Shown here piece after piece: positions 43,507 to 52,407 of a stretch of DNA of 64,000 nt (position 1 is its first letter; the number at the start of each line of letters is the position of its first letter). Both the position numbers and the translations under genes were made by a program. The notes under the pieces are model-generated. The model saw only the letters and a list, made by a program, of their open reading frames with translations, was not told where the DNA came from and made no database searches. The stretch is from Chryseobacterium sp. 3008163 (lineage in GTDB: Bacteria; Bacteroidota; Bacteroidia; Flavobacteriales; Weeksellaceae). The DNA lies in the NCBI RefSeq assembly GCF_003669035.1, contig NZ_CP033070.1, positions 930,001-994,000 on the forward strand, given 5' to 3'.

Positions 43507-44679
43507 ATGAAAAAGAGATTTTTGAGATATGCAAAACATATCATTATCACATTTGTAGTAATAGGAGTTATTGCTGTTTCATTCGGATTGTATCACGGAG
43601 CCAGTTTTCGGTATGCGGAAAATCCTGAAATGATGAATTGGGATAAAGATGGCCCATATATTTTTGATAAAAATGACAGCGTTGTAACTGTAAATTACGT
43701 TAGAGGAAATCAAAATGACGGATTTTATTTAGACCAAAAAGATTATCCTTTGGATCCAAAAATTCCTGTGTCTTGTTATTTTCCATTAGATTCTACCCAT
43801 TTTGAATTTACCATCAACAACAAAATCGAAATTCCGAAAAACACTTACGACGACAACGCTAAAATTTTAGCTATTTCTGATATTGAAAGCGGTTTTAAAA
43901 CCTTTCGAGATTTTTTAATTACCAATAAAGTTGTTGACAATAAGCTAAATTGGACATTTGGAAATGGCCATCTTGTTTTGCTCGGAGATTTTGTAGATAG
44001 AGATTTTTCAACTACGCAAGTGCTTTGGTTTATTTACAAATTGGAGCAAGAAGCAAAAGAAAAAGGCGGAAATGTTCATTACATTTTGGGAAACCACGAA
44101 TTGAAAAATATGCAGGGAAATTTTGAAAATACTTCGCTCAAGTATTATCACGTTGCTTCTATTTTAAAAAAGCAACAAACCGAATTGTATAGTACCAATT
44201 CATTTCTTGGAAGATGGATATCGAGCAAAAATTCAATTGAAAAAATTAACAAAATTCTCTTTGCACATGGCGGAATACATCCAGATTTAGCAGGTTACAA
44301 AACAAATTTGGACGAAATCAATCAAATTATTCGTAGCAATTATTATAAGCCTTACTATCCGAATCCGCAGAAAAATTTGGAGCAATTGTTAATTTCTTCT
44401 CACAAAGGAATTGCATGGTACAGAGGCTATTTTAAAGATGATTTGACCCAGAAAGAAGTAGAACGAGGATTAAATAAATTCGGTGCAAAATCAATAGTTG
44501 TTGGGCATACACTACAATCAAAAGTCAATAGAAAATACAAGGAAAAAGTAATAGGAATTGATGTAAAACACCCAAAAGATTACTCTAAAAGTCTTCCCAA
44601 CCAAAAATCAGAAGGTCTGTTGATTGAAGGAAATAAATATTACAGAGTTTTGCATAATGGAGAAAAGAAAGAGATATAG
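43507..44679 (+). CDS. Membrane-anchored metallophosphoesterase
   Basis: 390 residues. One N-terminal TM segment ('HIIITFVVIGVIAVSFGLYH') anchors the protein with the catalytic domain probably outside the membrane. Metallophosphoesterase motifs are in order: 'ILAISDIESG', 'VLLGDFVDRD', 'YILGNHELKN', 'ILFAHGGIHP' and 'SIVVGHTLQ'. These are the ligands for a two-metal centre similar to Shewanella-like and PPP-type phosphatases. It is divergent from the LytS kinase gene. Substrate unknown. Confidence 0.9.
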   Translation: MKKRFLRYAKHIIITFVVIGVIAVSFGLYHGASFRYAENPEMMNWDKDGPYIFDKNDSVVTVNYVRGNQNDGFYLDQKDYPLDPKIPVSCYFPLDSTHFEFTINNKIEIPKNTYDDNAKILAISDIESGFKTFRDFLITNKVVDNKLNWTFGNGHLVLLGDFVDRDFSTTQVLWFIYKLEQEAKEKGGNVHYILGNHELKNMQGNFENTSLKYYHVASILKKQQTELYSTNSFLGRWISSKNSIEKINKILFAHGGIHPDLAGYKTNLDEINQIIRSNYYKPYYPNPQKNLEQLLISSHKGIAWYRGYFKDDLTQKEVERGLNKFGAKSIVVGHTLQSKVNRKYKEKVIGIDVKHPKDYSKSLPNQKSEGLLIEGNKYYRVLHNGEKKEI

Positions 44680-44796
44680 AATGAACCTCTTTATATTAAA
44701 TCACCAAAAATCCCTATTTAATCTAATTGTGCTTGCATTGCAGGTGTTTTTTGCTCTTGGCATTGATTTATCTTAGACCAGTTAAACCTTAAAATG

Positions 44797-44831
44797 AGTT
44801 TCCGTTGCATTTGTAGCACGCAACGGAAACT
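44797..44831. terminator. Hairpin terminator
   Basis: AGTTTCCGTTGC at 44797-44808 pairs perfectly with GCAACGGAAACT at 44820-44831 over an 11-base loop, between converging genes. Confidence 0.75.
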
Positions 44832-44850
44832 AAACTACTACCCATTTTTT

Positions 44851-45135
44851 TTATTTAATGGTTTCTAATTTCTGAATCATTGCTTTTGCCGATTCCGAAT
44901 TTGGATCTAACGCTAAAGCCTTCTGATATGATTTTAATGCATTTCCTTTATCGCCGTTTATCAAGTAGGCTTCACCCAAACTATCCCAATTATTTGCATT
45001 ATTTGGAGATATTTTCACGTTTTCCTGAAATACTATAATCGCATTATCAACGGATTTTTCTTTCAAAAAGGCGTAACCAATTTTATTCAAAAAATCATTC
45101 TTATTGCTTTTAACAGTTTTATTAATGGCGTCTAT
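44851..45135 (-). pseudogene. TPR-containing C-terminal fragment of a lost gene
   Basis: The minus strand is open upstream of the nominal ATG at 45090 as 'DAINKTVKSNKNDFLNKIGY', so the apparent start is internal. Two TPR units are visible ('VDNAIIVFQENVKISPNNAN', 'LINGDKGNALKSYQKALALD'), ending like the tails of the serine hydrolases at 31.8 and 34.6 kb. Homology stops at about 45138, where an N-terminally truncated response regulator begins on the other strand. It is what remains of a longer gene. Confidence 0.7.
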
Positions 45136-45142
45136 GTAAGCA

Positions 45143-45775
45143 CATCTGCAAAAGAAAGGAAATTGCTATAATGCCTTTGAAGCGATGCAGTTTTTAAATG
45201 AAAACGCAGTAGACTTGTTGTTTTTGGATATTAATATGCCCAAATTATCTGGTTTCGATTTTTTAAAAATCCTGCCCAATCCGCCCAAAATAATTGTGAC
45301 GACAGCTTACAAAGAATTTGCTTTAGAAGGGTATGAACTCAATATTTCCGATTATTTATTAAAGCCATTTAATTTTGAGCGATTTGTAAAAGCGATTAAC
45401 AAAACTATTTCTACTGTTCAAAATAAGAAAGATATACCGACCTTATCAACGACTGAAACCAAAGCAGATGCCGGTAGTATTTTTTTAAAAGGTGATAAAA
45501 AACACCATCAAATTCATTTTGAAGATGTATTATTTATAGAAGCTTACGGACATTTTATCAAAGTTTATTTAAAGAATGAGATGATTGTTAGCCCTCAAAA
45601 AATTTCAGATTTTGAAAAGTTGCTTCCTAAATTAGAGTTTATAAGAACCCATAAATCATTTATTGTTGCCAAAAATAAAATCAAACAAATTGAAGGTAAT
45701 AGGATCTTAATTGAAGTGCACAAAATACCAATTGGACAAACCTATAAAGAGAACATCAATCAACTGTTAAGTTGA
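45143..45775 (+). pseudogene. LytTR response regulator lacking its N-terminus
   Basis: Codons are open from 45143 ('HLQKKGNCYNAFEAM'), i.e. starting in the middle of a receiver domain. The phosphoacceptor aspartate is present in 'DLLFLDINMPKLSGFDFLK', followed by 'ISDYLLKPFNFERFVKAINK' and a complete LytTR domain ending 'IPIGQTYKENINQLLS'. The first ~45 residues with the acidic pocket are missing. It is a close paralogue of the regulator at 41.8 kb and has no kinase beside it. The break coincides with the end of the TPR fragment. Confidence 0.75.
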
Positions 45776-45906
45776 ATCTTCAATCAAAATTAATATTCGT
45801 TACAAAGGCAATATCAGTGATGTACGCTAAAGAAACCATTCTAATATTTCATTTACAAAATTTCCCACTTAATGATATTACAATTCTTTAAATGGCATTC
45901 TAAAAA

Positions 45907-46401
45907 TCAATGCGGCAGCTTATCTCTGAAATATCCATAGACCCAAGTTCCGAGAACAGCACTCAACAAAGTAATAATAACAGCAAAAGCTCCTGTTCCA
46001 ATCTGTGCGAATAAAGGACCGGGACAAGCTCCGGTAATTGCCCAGCCAAAACCGAAAATCAAACCTCCGTAAATCTGTCCTTTGTTAAAAGTTTTAGGAG
46101 CAATTGAAATTTTTTCTCCGTAAATGGTTTTTATTTTGAATTTTTTGATGATCCAAACGGAAATCGTCCCCGTCACAACTGCGCTTCCAATCACGCCATA
46201 CATGTGAAATGACTGCAAACGGAACATTTCCTGGATTCTGAACCAGCTGATAATTTCAGCTTTCACAAACACAATTCCGAACAAAACACCAATTATTAAA
46301 TATTTCAAATTGTGATACCATTTATGCTGAAGATGACTTTCGTTGGTACAAATGGTATCTTGGTGACGTATATCTTTTTCTTTTGTCATTATTAAATACA
46401 T
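45907..46401 (-). CDS. YeeE/YedE-family sulfur transporter, second half protein
   Basis: 164 residues (start ATG 46401, or ATG 46389 giving MTKEKDIRHQD). Four TM segments; 'YGGLIFGFGWAITGACPGPL' carries the conserved cysteine motif of YeeE/YedE (DUF6691 type). YeeE imports thiosulfate in E. coli. In Bacteroidetes the protein is often made as two half-length products; the other half is the gene immediately upstream, with no gap. Last gene of the sulfur unit that starts with the CstB-like enzyme. Confidence 0.87.
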   Translation of the reverse strand: MYLIMTKEKDIRHQDTICTNESHLQHKWYHNLKYLIIGVLFGIVFVKAEIISWFRIQEMFRLQSFHMYGVIGSAVVTGTISVWIIKKFKIKTIYGEKISIAPKTFNKGQIYGGLIFGFGWAITGACPGPLFAQIGTGAFAVIITLLSAVLGTWVYGYFRDKLPH

Positions 46402-46965
46402 TTAGAGTGAAAGAATGATTGGCAAAATCACATTTGCCATTAAAAAACCGCCAATCATAAAGCAAATTGTTGCTACCAAAGACGGCCATTGAAAATTGGA
46501 GAGTCCCATTATCGCGTGTCCGCTGGTACAACCTCCGGCATATCTTGTTCCGAAGCCTACGAGAAATCCGCCGACAACCATCAGAATGAATCCTTTCAAC
46601 GTCAATAAACTTTCAAAATTCATCAGTTGGGTCGGAACAAGATTGCTGTAATCAGTAATCCCATAGGTTGCCAATTCTGCTTTAAGGTTTGGATTGACTG
46701 TAATTTCTCTGGTATTAACAAGAAAATGAGAAGCAATCGTTCCTCCGAAGAAAATTCCAAGGACAAAGAATAAATTCCAGGATTCTTTTTTCCAGTCATA
46801 TTTGAAAAAACTCACGTTTGCCGGAATACAGGCTGCGCAAATATGTCGCAATGACGAACTGATTCCGAAAGATTTATTGCCTAAGATCAGCAAAGCCGGA
46901 ACGGTAAGACCAATCAGCGGACCTGCAACATACCACGGCCAGGGTTCTTTTATGATATCTAACAT
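46402..46965 (-). CDS. YeeE/YedE-family sulfur transporter, first half protein
   Basis: 187 residues with four to five TM segments. 'FGTRYAGGCTSGHAIMGLSN' is the conserved cysteine motif of YeeE/YedE; a second cysteine pair occurs in 'HICAACIPANVSFF'. It is the partner of the half protein at 45907 and probably forms one transporter for thiosulfate or a related sulfur anion with it. Starts 24 bases after the CstB-like gene, so it is in the same operon. Confidence 0.88.
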   Translation of the reverse strand: MLDIIKEPWPWYVAGPLIGLTVPALLILGNKSFGISSSLRHICAACIPANVSFFKYDWKKESWNLFFVLGIFFGGTIASHFLVNTREITVNPNLKAELATYGITDYSNLVPTQLMNFESLLTLKGFILMVVGGFLVGFGTRYAGGCTSGHAIMGLSNFQWPSLVATICFMIGGFLMANVILPIILSL

Positions 46966-46988
46966 TAATTTACTTATTTAATTCAAAA

Positions 46989-48401
46989 TTAGTTCAAAAC
47001 TTTACTTTGACAAACGAAATCGCTTTTGGGAACATCAGTTTGTGCGATTGCATTAAATCCACCTTCAATTTCGGTGAAATTTCTGTAACCTCTTGCCAGA
47101 AGAATGCTCGCCGCCATCATACTTCGATAACCACCTGCACAATGAAGGTAAAAATGATTGGTCGGTTCAATATGGTTAATCCATTCATTGATGTAAGCTA
47201 AAGGCTTATTGTAGGCTTTATCGACGTGTTCTGCTTCGTATTCACTTTCTTTTCGTACATCAATAATTTTCACCTCTTTATTTTCAATTTCCTTTTCAAA
47301 ATCTGTAGCAGAAATTCGATGAACTTTGTCAATTTCTTTTCCGCTGTTTTTCCAGGCTTCAAAACTACCTTTCAGAAAACCTAAAACGTTGTCAAACCCT
47401 ACTCTGCTTAATCTCGTGACCGTTTCCTCCTCATTATTTTCATCGGTAATTAATAAAATTGGTTGTTTTACATCTACAATCAAAGCGCCGACCCAAGGTG
47501 CAAAATCTCCATCTAAACCGATATTAATAGATTGAGGAACAAAACCTTTCGCGAAATTTTCATTATTTCTGACATCCAGAATCAAAGCTCCTGAATGTTC
47601 TGCCATTTCTTCAAATTCTTCAGGAGAAAGAGCGTGAAGACCTTTTGACAAAACCTCATCAAAACTCTCGTAGCCTTTTTTATTCATCGCTACATTCATC
47701 CCGAAATAGGCAGGCGGTGGAAGAAGCCCGTCTGTAACAGCTTTTATGAAGCTTTCTTTATCTTTTTGATTCAATGCATAATTGGTTTTCTTTTGATTAC
47801 CCAACATATCAACCGTTTCTTTCTGCATATTTTTACCGCAGGCAGAACCAGCTCCATGAGCAGGATAAACGATAATTTCATTGTCCAGAGGCAGAATTTT
47901 TTTGTATAAACTTTCGTAAAGAAGCCCTGCCAATTCTTCCTGAGTCATATTCGCCGCTTTCTGAGCTAAATCCGGTCGACCGACATCGCCAAGAAATAAA
48001 GTATCTCCACTGAAAAGTGCTTTTTCCTTTCCGTTTTCATCAATTAATAAAAAAGAAGAGCTTTCCATTGTGTGTCCCGGCGTGTGCAGAACTTTTATTT
48101 TGATTTTCCCCACTTCAAAAATCTGATTATCTTCGGCAATAATCGCATTAAATTCTGGGTTTGCCGTTGGTCCATAAACGATTGGCGCATTTGTTTTTTT
48201 ACTTAGATCAACGTGGCCACTCACAAAATCTGCGTGAAAATGGGTTTCAAAAATGTATTTGAGTTTTACATTGTCTTTTTCCAGTCTTTCGATGTAAGGC
48301 TGGGTTTCTCTTAAAGGATCAATGATTGCCGCTTCACCTTCAGAAACGATGTAGTATGCTCCCTGAGCGAGACATCCTGTGTAAATCTGTTCTATTTTCA
48401 T
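46989..48401 (-). CDS. MBL-fold persulfide dioxygenase with two rhodanese domains (CstB-like)
   Basis: 470 residues. Residues 1-240 are an ETHE1-like metallo-beta-lactamase domain with the iron ligands in 'ETHFHADFVSGH' (H54, H56, H63) and 'VLHTPGHTMESS'. Rhodanese domain 1 (~260-355) lacks the catalytic cysteine; domain 2 has 'FYLHCAGGYRS', a complete active loop. This layout is that of CstB, which oxidises persulfides to sulfite and thiosulfate. With TauE and YeeE/YedE it forms a persulfide-detoxifying or sulfur-handling route. A shared operator-like motif lies ~60 bases upstream. Confidence 0.9.
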   Translation of the reverse strand: MKIEQIYTGCLAQGAYYIVSEGEAAIIDPLRETQPYIERLEKDNVKLKYIFETHFHADFVSGHVDLSKKTNAPIVYGPTANPEFNAIIAEDNQIFEVGKIKIKVLHTPGHTMESSSFLLIDENGKEKALFSGDTLFLGDVGRPDLAQKAANMTQEELAGLLYESLYKKILPLDNEIIVYPAHGAGSACGKNMQKETVDMLGNQKKTNYALNQKDKESFIKAVTDGLLPPPAYFGMNVAMNKKGYESFDEVLSKGLHALSPEEFEEMAEHSGALILDVRNNENFAKGFVPQSINIGLDGDFAPWVGALIVDVKQPILLITDENNEEETVTRLSRVGFDNVLGFLKGSFEAWKNSGKEIDKVHRISATDFEKEIENKEVKIIDVRKESEYEAEHVDKAYNKPLAYINEWINHIEPTNHFYLHCAGGYRSMMAASILLARGYRNFTEIEGGFNAIAQTDVPKSDFVCQSKVLN

Positions 48402-48457
48402 TTTGATATTTTTTATTTAATTTTAATTTGATACAAATTTCCGTGTTTGAATTCTGT

Positions 48458-48478
48458 TGTACAGCTACTTTTGTTACA
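48458..48478 (-). promoter_or_regulatory. Crp/Fnr-type operator upstream of the CstB-like operon
   Basis: The 21-bp sequence TGTACAGC...TTGTTACA is identical to 49452-49472. Its TGTA/TACA ends form a dyad as expected for a Crp/Fnr protein. It lies 57-77 bases upstream of the start codon; an imperfect -7 element (AAATTTGTA) lies between. Confidence 0.65.
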
Positions 48479-48514
48479 TAAGAGTCTTAATTAATTATCT
48501 CCTATTTTGAAACA

Positions 48515-48605
48515 CCGAATGATTGCAGCCCGACTTGAGCGGAGCTCTTTTTGTGAGGAGGAACGACGAGCAAAAAAGCGGGAGTGGAAGGCGGATAAAG
48601 CTGCC
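48515..48605. repeat. GC-rich imperfect inverted repeat
   Basis: GCAGCCCGACTTGAGCGGAG begins and AAGCTGCC ends a segment in which GCTCTTTTTGTG and GAGCAAAAAAGC can also pair. It separates two minus-strand transcription units and may act as terminator of the TauE gene. It is much richer in G and C than its surroundings. Confidence 0.4.
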
Positions 48606-48614
48606 CAAATAATA

Positions 48615-49409
48615 TTAGAAGAAAAGTTCTTTGATAATAATGTAAATTCCCATCACCAGAATAAACCATCCGAATGCAGGTTTCAGTTTTTTACCATCAA
48701 TTTTCTTTGATAACTGAGAACCAATGATGATGCCGAAGATGGCGATTGCGGAAATGTTTCCTAATAAATTCCATTCGATTTTGATGTGATTCATTGATGA
48801 AAAAAATCCGATCAGAGAATTTAAAGAAATGATGACCAGAGAAGTTCCGATAGCGACTTTCATTGGCGTTTTCAGAAGATTGACCAAGGCAGGAATGATC
48901 ATAAATCCGCCTCCTGCTCCTACCAAACCTGTCAAAATACCAACTACAGAACCTTCAGCTACTGCCAAAGGTGTATTGTTATTTTGTGAAGGGATTGTTT
49001 CTATTTTTAATTCCACGCTTTTCTGAATCATTTTGTAGGAAGCGGTAATCATTAATCCTGCAAATAGCAACAGAAGAAAAATGTCTTTGGTCACAATGAA
49101 ACTTCCAAAAGTGAAAACTTCATTAGGAATAAGAGGTAAAAGATAATTTCTTGTTAGAAGAATAGAAACGATCGATGGAACGCCGAAAATGAAAGCTGTT
49201 CTCAGATTAACCAATCCTTTTTTAAAGTAAGAAACCGAACCAACCAAACTGCTGATTCCCACAATGAAAAGTGAATATTCTGTTGCCAGAAAAGCATCAA
49301 TACCAAAAAGATAAACCAAAACAGGAACGGTAAGAATACTTCCGCCACCGCCGATTAGTCCTAAAGAAATACCGATAAAAATAGATGCTACATATCCGAA
49401 AATTTCCAT
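48615..49409 (-). CDS. TauE/SafE-family sulfite/sulfur anion exporter
   Basis: 264 residues with about eight TM segments in two related halves: 'IFIGISLGLIGGGGSILTVP' and 'GSVVGILTGLVGAGGGFMII' each start a repeat with the glycine-rich motif of TauE/SafE proteins. These export sulfite, sulfoacetate or related anions. The gene lies between the CstB-like operon and the Crp/Fnr gene, and has its own copy of the 21-bp operator upstream. It may expel sulfite made by the persulfide dioxygenase. Confidence 0.9.
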   Translation of the reverse strand: MEIFGYVASIFIGISLGLIGGGGSILTVPVLVYLFGIDAFLATEYSLFIVGISSLVGSVSYFKKGLVNLRTAFIFGVPSIVSILLTRNYLLPLIPNEVFTFGSFIVTKDIFLLLLFAGLMITASYKMIQKSVELKIETIPSQNNNTPLAVAEGSVVGILTGLVGAGGGFMIIPALVNLLKTPMKVAIGTSLVIISLNSLIGFFSSMNHIKIEWNLLGNISAIAIFGIIIGSQLSKKIDGKKLKPAFGWFILVMGIYIIIKELFF

Positions 49410-49451
49410 TTTTTAACTTTTATAAAGCAAAAATGGATATATCTGTGAAGA

Positions 49452-49472
49452 TGTACAGCTACTTTTGTTACA
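49452..49472 (-). promoter_or_regulatory. Crp/Fnr-type operator upstream of the TauE gene
   Basis: A second, identical copy of the 21-bp TGTACAGC...TTGTTACA motif, 43-63 bases before the TauE start codon and directly behind the end of the Crp/Fnr gene. Confidence 0.65.
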
Positions 49473-49481
49473 CAAGCAAAT

Positions 49482-50114
49482 TTAAATAGAATCTGAAAGG
49501 ATAATTTTGTTTCTTCCTAATTTCAATTTACCAGAATCTTCCAACTGTTTCAAAAGTCTGGATACAACTACTCTAACTGTTCCGAGTTCATTGGCAAGCT
49601 GTTCGTGAGTGATTACGATGGTTTTAGATTGGGAGATTTCAGATTTTTTATAGAGCAGATTGAGTAGTCTTTCATCTACTTTTTTGAAGGCAATCGCATT
49701 GATAATATCGAGCAATTCTTCAAAGCGTTTGTGATACAGCCTGAAAATATAATCCAGCCATTCTGGATATTCTTTGATGAATAATGTAACTTTATCCATT
49801 GGTAAAAACAAGATCTCTGAATCTTCCTCCACCTCGGCTTTTACAATGCTTTTCTCATTGTGCATACCTCCCAAAAACGACATAATGCAGCTTTCACCAG
49901 CTTTGATATAATAGAGTAAAATCTCTCTGCCGTCTTCTTCCGTCCTGATGACTTTTAACAATCCTTTCATTACAATAGGTATCGAGCGTATAGAAGCATT
50001 TTCATCCAGAATGATTTCGCCCTCCCGATATGTTTTCAAGATACCGTTTTGATAAAGCTTATCAGTTAATTCCTTAGAAGAACTGAATTCGGAAGAAATT
50101 ATATTTGGATTCAT
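49482..50114 (-). CDS. Crp/Fnr-family transcriptional regulator
   Basis: 210 residues. Cyclic-nucleotide-type effector domain at 20-130 ('KTYREGEIILDENASIRSIP', 'ILLYYIKAGESCIMSFLGG') without the nucleotide-binding arginine motif, and with few cysteines (C58 at the sensor region). The helix-turn-helix near 170-200 reads 'THEQLANELGTVRVVVSRLL'. Location at the head of the sulfur genes and the two identical palindromes before them make it the likely regulator, perhaps sensing reactive sulfur as other regulators of cst/sqr operons do. That signal is inferred. Confidence 0.88.
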   Translation of the reverse strand: MNPNIISSEFSSSKELTDKLYQNGILKTYREGEIILDENASIRSIPIVMKGLLKVIRTEEDGREILLYYIKAGESCIMSFLGGMHNEKSIVKAEVEEDSEILFLPMDKVTLFIKEYPEWLDYIFRLYHKRFEELLDIINAIAFKKVDERLLNLLYKKSEISQSKTIVITHEQLANELGTVRVVVSRLLKQLEDSGKLKLGRNKIILSDSI

Positions 50115-50349
50115 TATGTGAAAATATGCTACGAATTTACATTAATTTGAAAGAATGTGATTGTTTAGACTCCTTGTTTTGAACTCAAACTTATTAATTA
50201 AGTCAGCAATTCTATACCGTGAAATATTTTTTCTAATAGCTTTGATTTTGTTGAATATTTACTGTTTTTAAAGAAATTCTATATTACATCCAAGATATTT
50301 GTAATAAAAAGATCATTATTATTTTTTTATTTTATCAATATTTGTAAAT

Positions 50350-50441
50350 TTGCGTCAAAGGAAATGGTGCTCTTCCTTACCCAACCGCCTTAAAAAAGCT
50401 GATGACGCCTGATTACTACAATGTTAACACATTTAATCAGG
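50350..50441 (+). ncRNA. Fluoride riboswitch (crcB motif) with downstream switching hairpin
   Basis: The conserved parts are all present: GCGTC (50352-50356) and GACGC (50404-50408) form P1, with 'GGAAATGGTGCTCTTCC', 'AACCGCC' and 'GCTGATGACGCC' in order, as in the crcB consensus. Just after it CCTGATTA (50408-50415) pairs with TAATCAGG (50434-50441), 6 bases before the ATG. This hairpin shares a base with P1 and would cover the ribosome site, so fluoride binding should open translation. It precedes a CLC-type antiporter. Confidence 0.9.
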
Positions 50442-50447
50442 TAAATT

Positions 50448-51764
50448 ATGTCTAAAAATCAGCGTTCCAGATTCAGCAGCAGAAAAGCTCAGCTTCGTAC
50501 AAAGATCTTCTTTCGGAAATATCCCAGTCTCCCTTATATTGCTAAATGGTTTTTAATTAGTTCCATTATTGGGATATGTGTAGGTTCTGCATCGGCAGGT
50601 TTTTTAGTGTCTCTGGATTGGGCTACCAATTTCAGAGAGAACCATTTATGGCTCATTGCCTTCTTGCCCATTGGCGGATTGCTGATTGGTCTACTCTACT
50701 ATTATTTAGGAAAAGATATTGAAGCCGGGAATAATCTCTTGATCGACAGCATTCACAATCCAAAAGAAATCATCCCTTTCAGAATGGCTCCATTTGTTTA
50801 TTTAGGAACTATTGCTACTCATTTTTTTGGAGGTTCAGCAGGTCGGGAAGGAACAGCATTGCAGATGGCAGGTGCTATTGCAGACCAGTTTACAAAACCC
50901 TTCAGACTCAATGAATCTGAGCGTAAAATCTTACTTATTTCAGCCATAGCAGCTGGTTTTGGTTCCATTTTCGGAACGCCTCTAGCGGGAGCGTTGTTTG
51001 GTCTGGAGGTCTTCCTGATAGGAAGAATAAAATACGATGCGATATTTCCGGCTTTTGCTTCGGCAATTCTGGCTGATCTGGTCACCAACCTCTTGCAGGT
51101 AAAACACACCCATTATCATATTGACCTTGTTCCCCAATTGGAAGCTTTACCTATCATTTACAGCATATTGGCAGGGATCTTATTTGGTTTGTGTGCAGCT
51201 ACTTTCAGCAAGGTTATTCATCATATCACTGCGATTTTTAAAGCGAAAATTTCTTTTCCGCCGCTCCGTCCTTTTGTGGGAGGGATTATCGTCGCCGTTG
51301 CGGTTTTTACGATGGGAACCACGAAATATATCGGATTGGGTATTCCTACAATTGTAGAGTCTTTTGAGCAGCAGCAACCAATTTATGATTTTGCTTTGAA
51401 GATGGCTTTTACCATTATCACGCTTGCAGCAGGTTTCAAAGGCGGAGAAGTAACCCCTTTGTTTTTTATCGGTGCTACTTTGGGAAGTGCTTTATCGTTA
51501 TTTATCCCTCTACCGACAGGACTTCTGGCAGGGATGGGATTTGTGGCGGTATTTGCAGGTGCAACCAATACGCCGCTTGCTTGTATGCTGATGGGAATAG
51601 AGCTTTTCGGTGCTGAAAGCGGAATTTATATGGCGATTGCCTGTGTAGTTTCCTATCTAATTTCTGGTCACAACAGCATTTACGGAAAACAGGTCATAGG
51701 AGAACCTAAACATATTAGATTTATAAATCAAGAAGGCAAAACCATTAATGACAAAGAAAAATAA
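50448..51764 (+). CDS. eriC: CLC-F fluoride/proton antiporter (ClC family)
   Basis: 438 residues, ~10 hydrophobic helices with the ClC hallmarks: 'GGSAGREGTALQM' with the gating glutamate E134, 'GSIFGTPLAGALFGLEV', and 'GFKGGEVTPLFFIGATLGS'. At the first ion-binding helix it has AGNNL (94-97) instead of the chloride-type GSGIP, and GREGT rather than GREGP, both consistent with the fluoride-exporting CLC-F branch. The fluoride riboswitch directly upstream supports this. It protects the cell by expelling F- in exchange for H+. Confidence 0.92.
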   Translation: MSKNQRSRFSSRKAQLRTKIFFRKYPSLPYIAKWFLISSIIGICVGSASAGFLVSLDWATNFRENHLWLIAFLPIGGLLIGLLYYYLGKDIEAGNNLLIDSIHNPKEIIPFRMAPFVYLGTIATHFFGGSAGREGTALQMAGAIADQFTKPFRLNESERKILLISAIAAGFGSIFGTPLAGALFGLEVFLIGRIKYDAIFPAFASAILADLVTNLLQVKHTHYHIDLVPQLEALPIIYSILAGILFGLCAATFSKVIHHITAIFKAKISFPPLRPFVGGIIVAVAVFTMGTTKYIGLGIPTIVESFEQQQPIYDFALKMAFTIITLAAGFKGGEVTPLFFIGATLGSALSLFIPLPTGLLAGMGFVAVFAGATNTPLACMLMGIELFGAESGIYMAIACVVSYLISGHNSIYGKQVIGEPKHIRFINQEGKTINDKEK

Positions 51765-51945
51765 TGGAAAAGAAATATCTCATTTCAATGATTATTTTGA
51801 ATCAAGGGCAAAAGTAGAAACTAGCGGATTCTGGAAAGGACTGTGCCAAATCTCTTATCTTTTTAAAGAAATAATTGGTCGAATAAAACTCCACTGGTCT
51901 TTGTTAAAATTTTCAATTTTAGATCATTTATTTTTTTAATTAATA

Positions 51946-51970
51946 TTAATCATCGTAATATTGCAATATT
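51946..51970 (+). promoter_or_regulatory. ArsR operator, copy 1
   Basis: TTAATCATCGTAATATTGCA at 51946-51965 recurs exactly at 52321-52340. TAATATTGCAATATTA around 51957-51972 forms a dyad, as is usual for ArsR/SmtB operators. It lies just before the arsR start. Confidence 0.7.
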
Positions 51971-51978
51971 AAATCATT

Positions 51979-52305
51979 ATGGGAGCTACAAAGACGGATC
52001 ACTTTACAGATCAACAAAATAAAATAGCAGTGATAGCAAAAGCATTGGGACACCCTGCCAGAGTTGCTATTATAGAATACCTGCTCAAGGTAAATACGTG
52101 TATCACGGGAGACATTGTTAATGAATTGCCTTTGGCGCAACCCACCATATCCCAGCATTTGAAAGAACTGAAAAATGCAGGTTTGATAAAAGGCAGTATC
52201 GGGGGTAATTCAGTATGCTACTGTATCGATGAAAATACTTTCGAGATACTGAAAGATTACTTTTCAAAAATCATTAATACCGTTACTGATCAGAAATGTT
52301 GTTGA
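51979..52305 (+). CDS. arsR: ArsR-family arsenic-responsive repressor
   Basis: 108 residues, a single winged-helix domain: 'IAKALGHPARVAIIEYLLKV', then 'TCITGDIVNELPLAQPTISQ' and 'HLKELKNAGLIKGSIGGNSV'. Cysteines at 'NTCIT' (helix 3) and at the C-terminal 'QKCC' are candidate As(III) ligands, placed differently from E. coli ArsR. It is the first gene of the arsenic cluster; identical operators before it and before the next gene indicate autoregulation and control of the rest. Confidence 0.9.
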   Translation: MGATKTDHFTDQQNKIAVIAKALGHPARVAIIEYLLKVNTCITGDIVNELPLAQPTISQHLKELKNAGLIKGSIGGNSVCYCIDENTFEILKDYFSKIINTVTDQKCC

Positions 52306-52320
52306 TGCATTTTTTTACTC

Positions 52321-52350
52321 TTAATCATCGTAATATTGCATTAATACAAT
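52321..52350 (+). promoter_or_regulatory. ArsR operator, copy 2
   Basis: Exact second copy of the 20-bp operator core (52321-52340), followed by TTAATACAATAT. It precedes the DUF6428 gene and so splits the cluster into two promoters under the same repressor. Confidence 0.7.
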
Positions 52351-52407
52351 ATATTTTTAGACTTTTAAATCGCTTCCATTAAATTAAAAACAATTAAAAC
52401 AAATAAT

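Noticed and set aside
51748..51939. 63-codon frame overlapping the end of the CLC-F gene
   Set aside because: No homology, poor start context and low-complexity tail; it looks like the out-of-frame end of the antiporter plus spacer.
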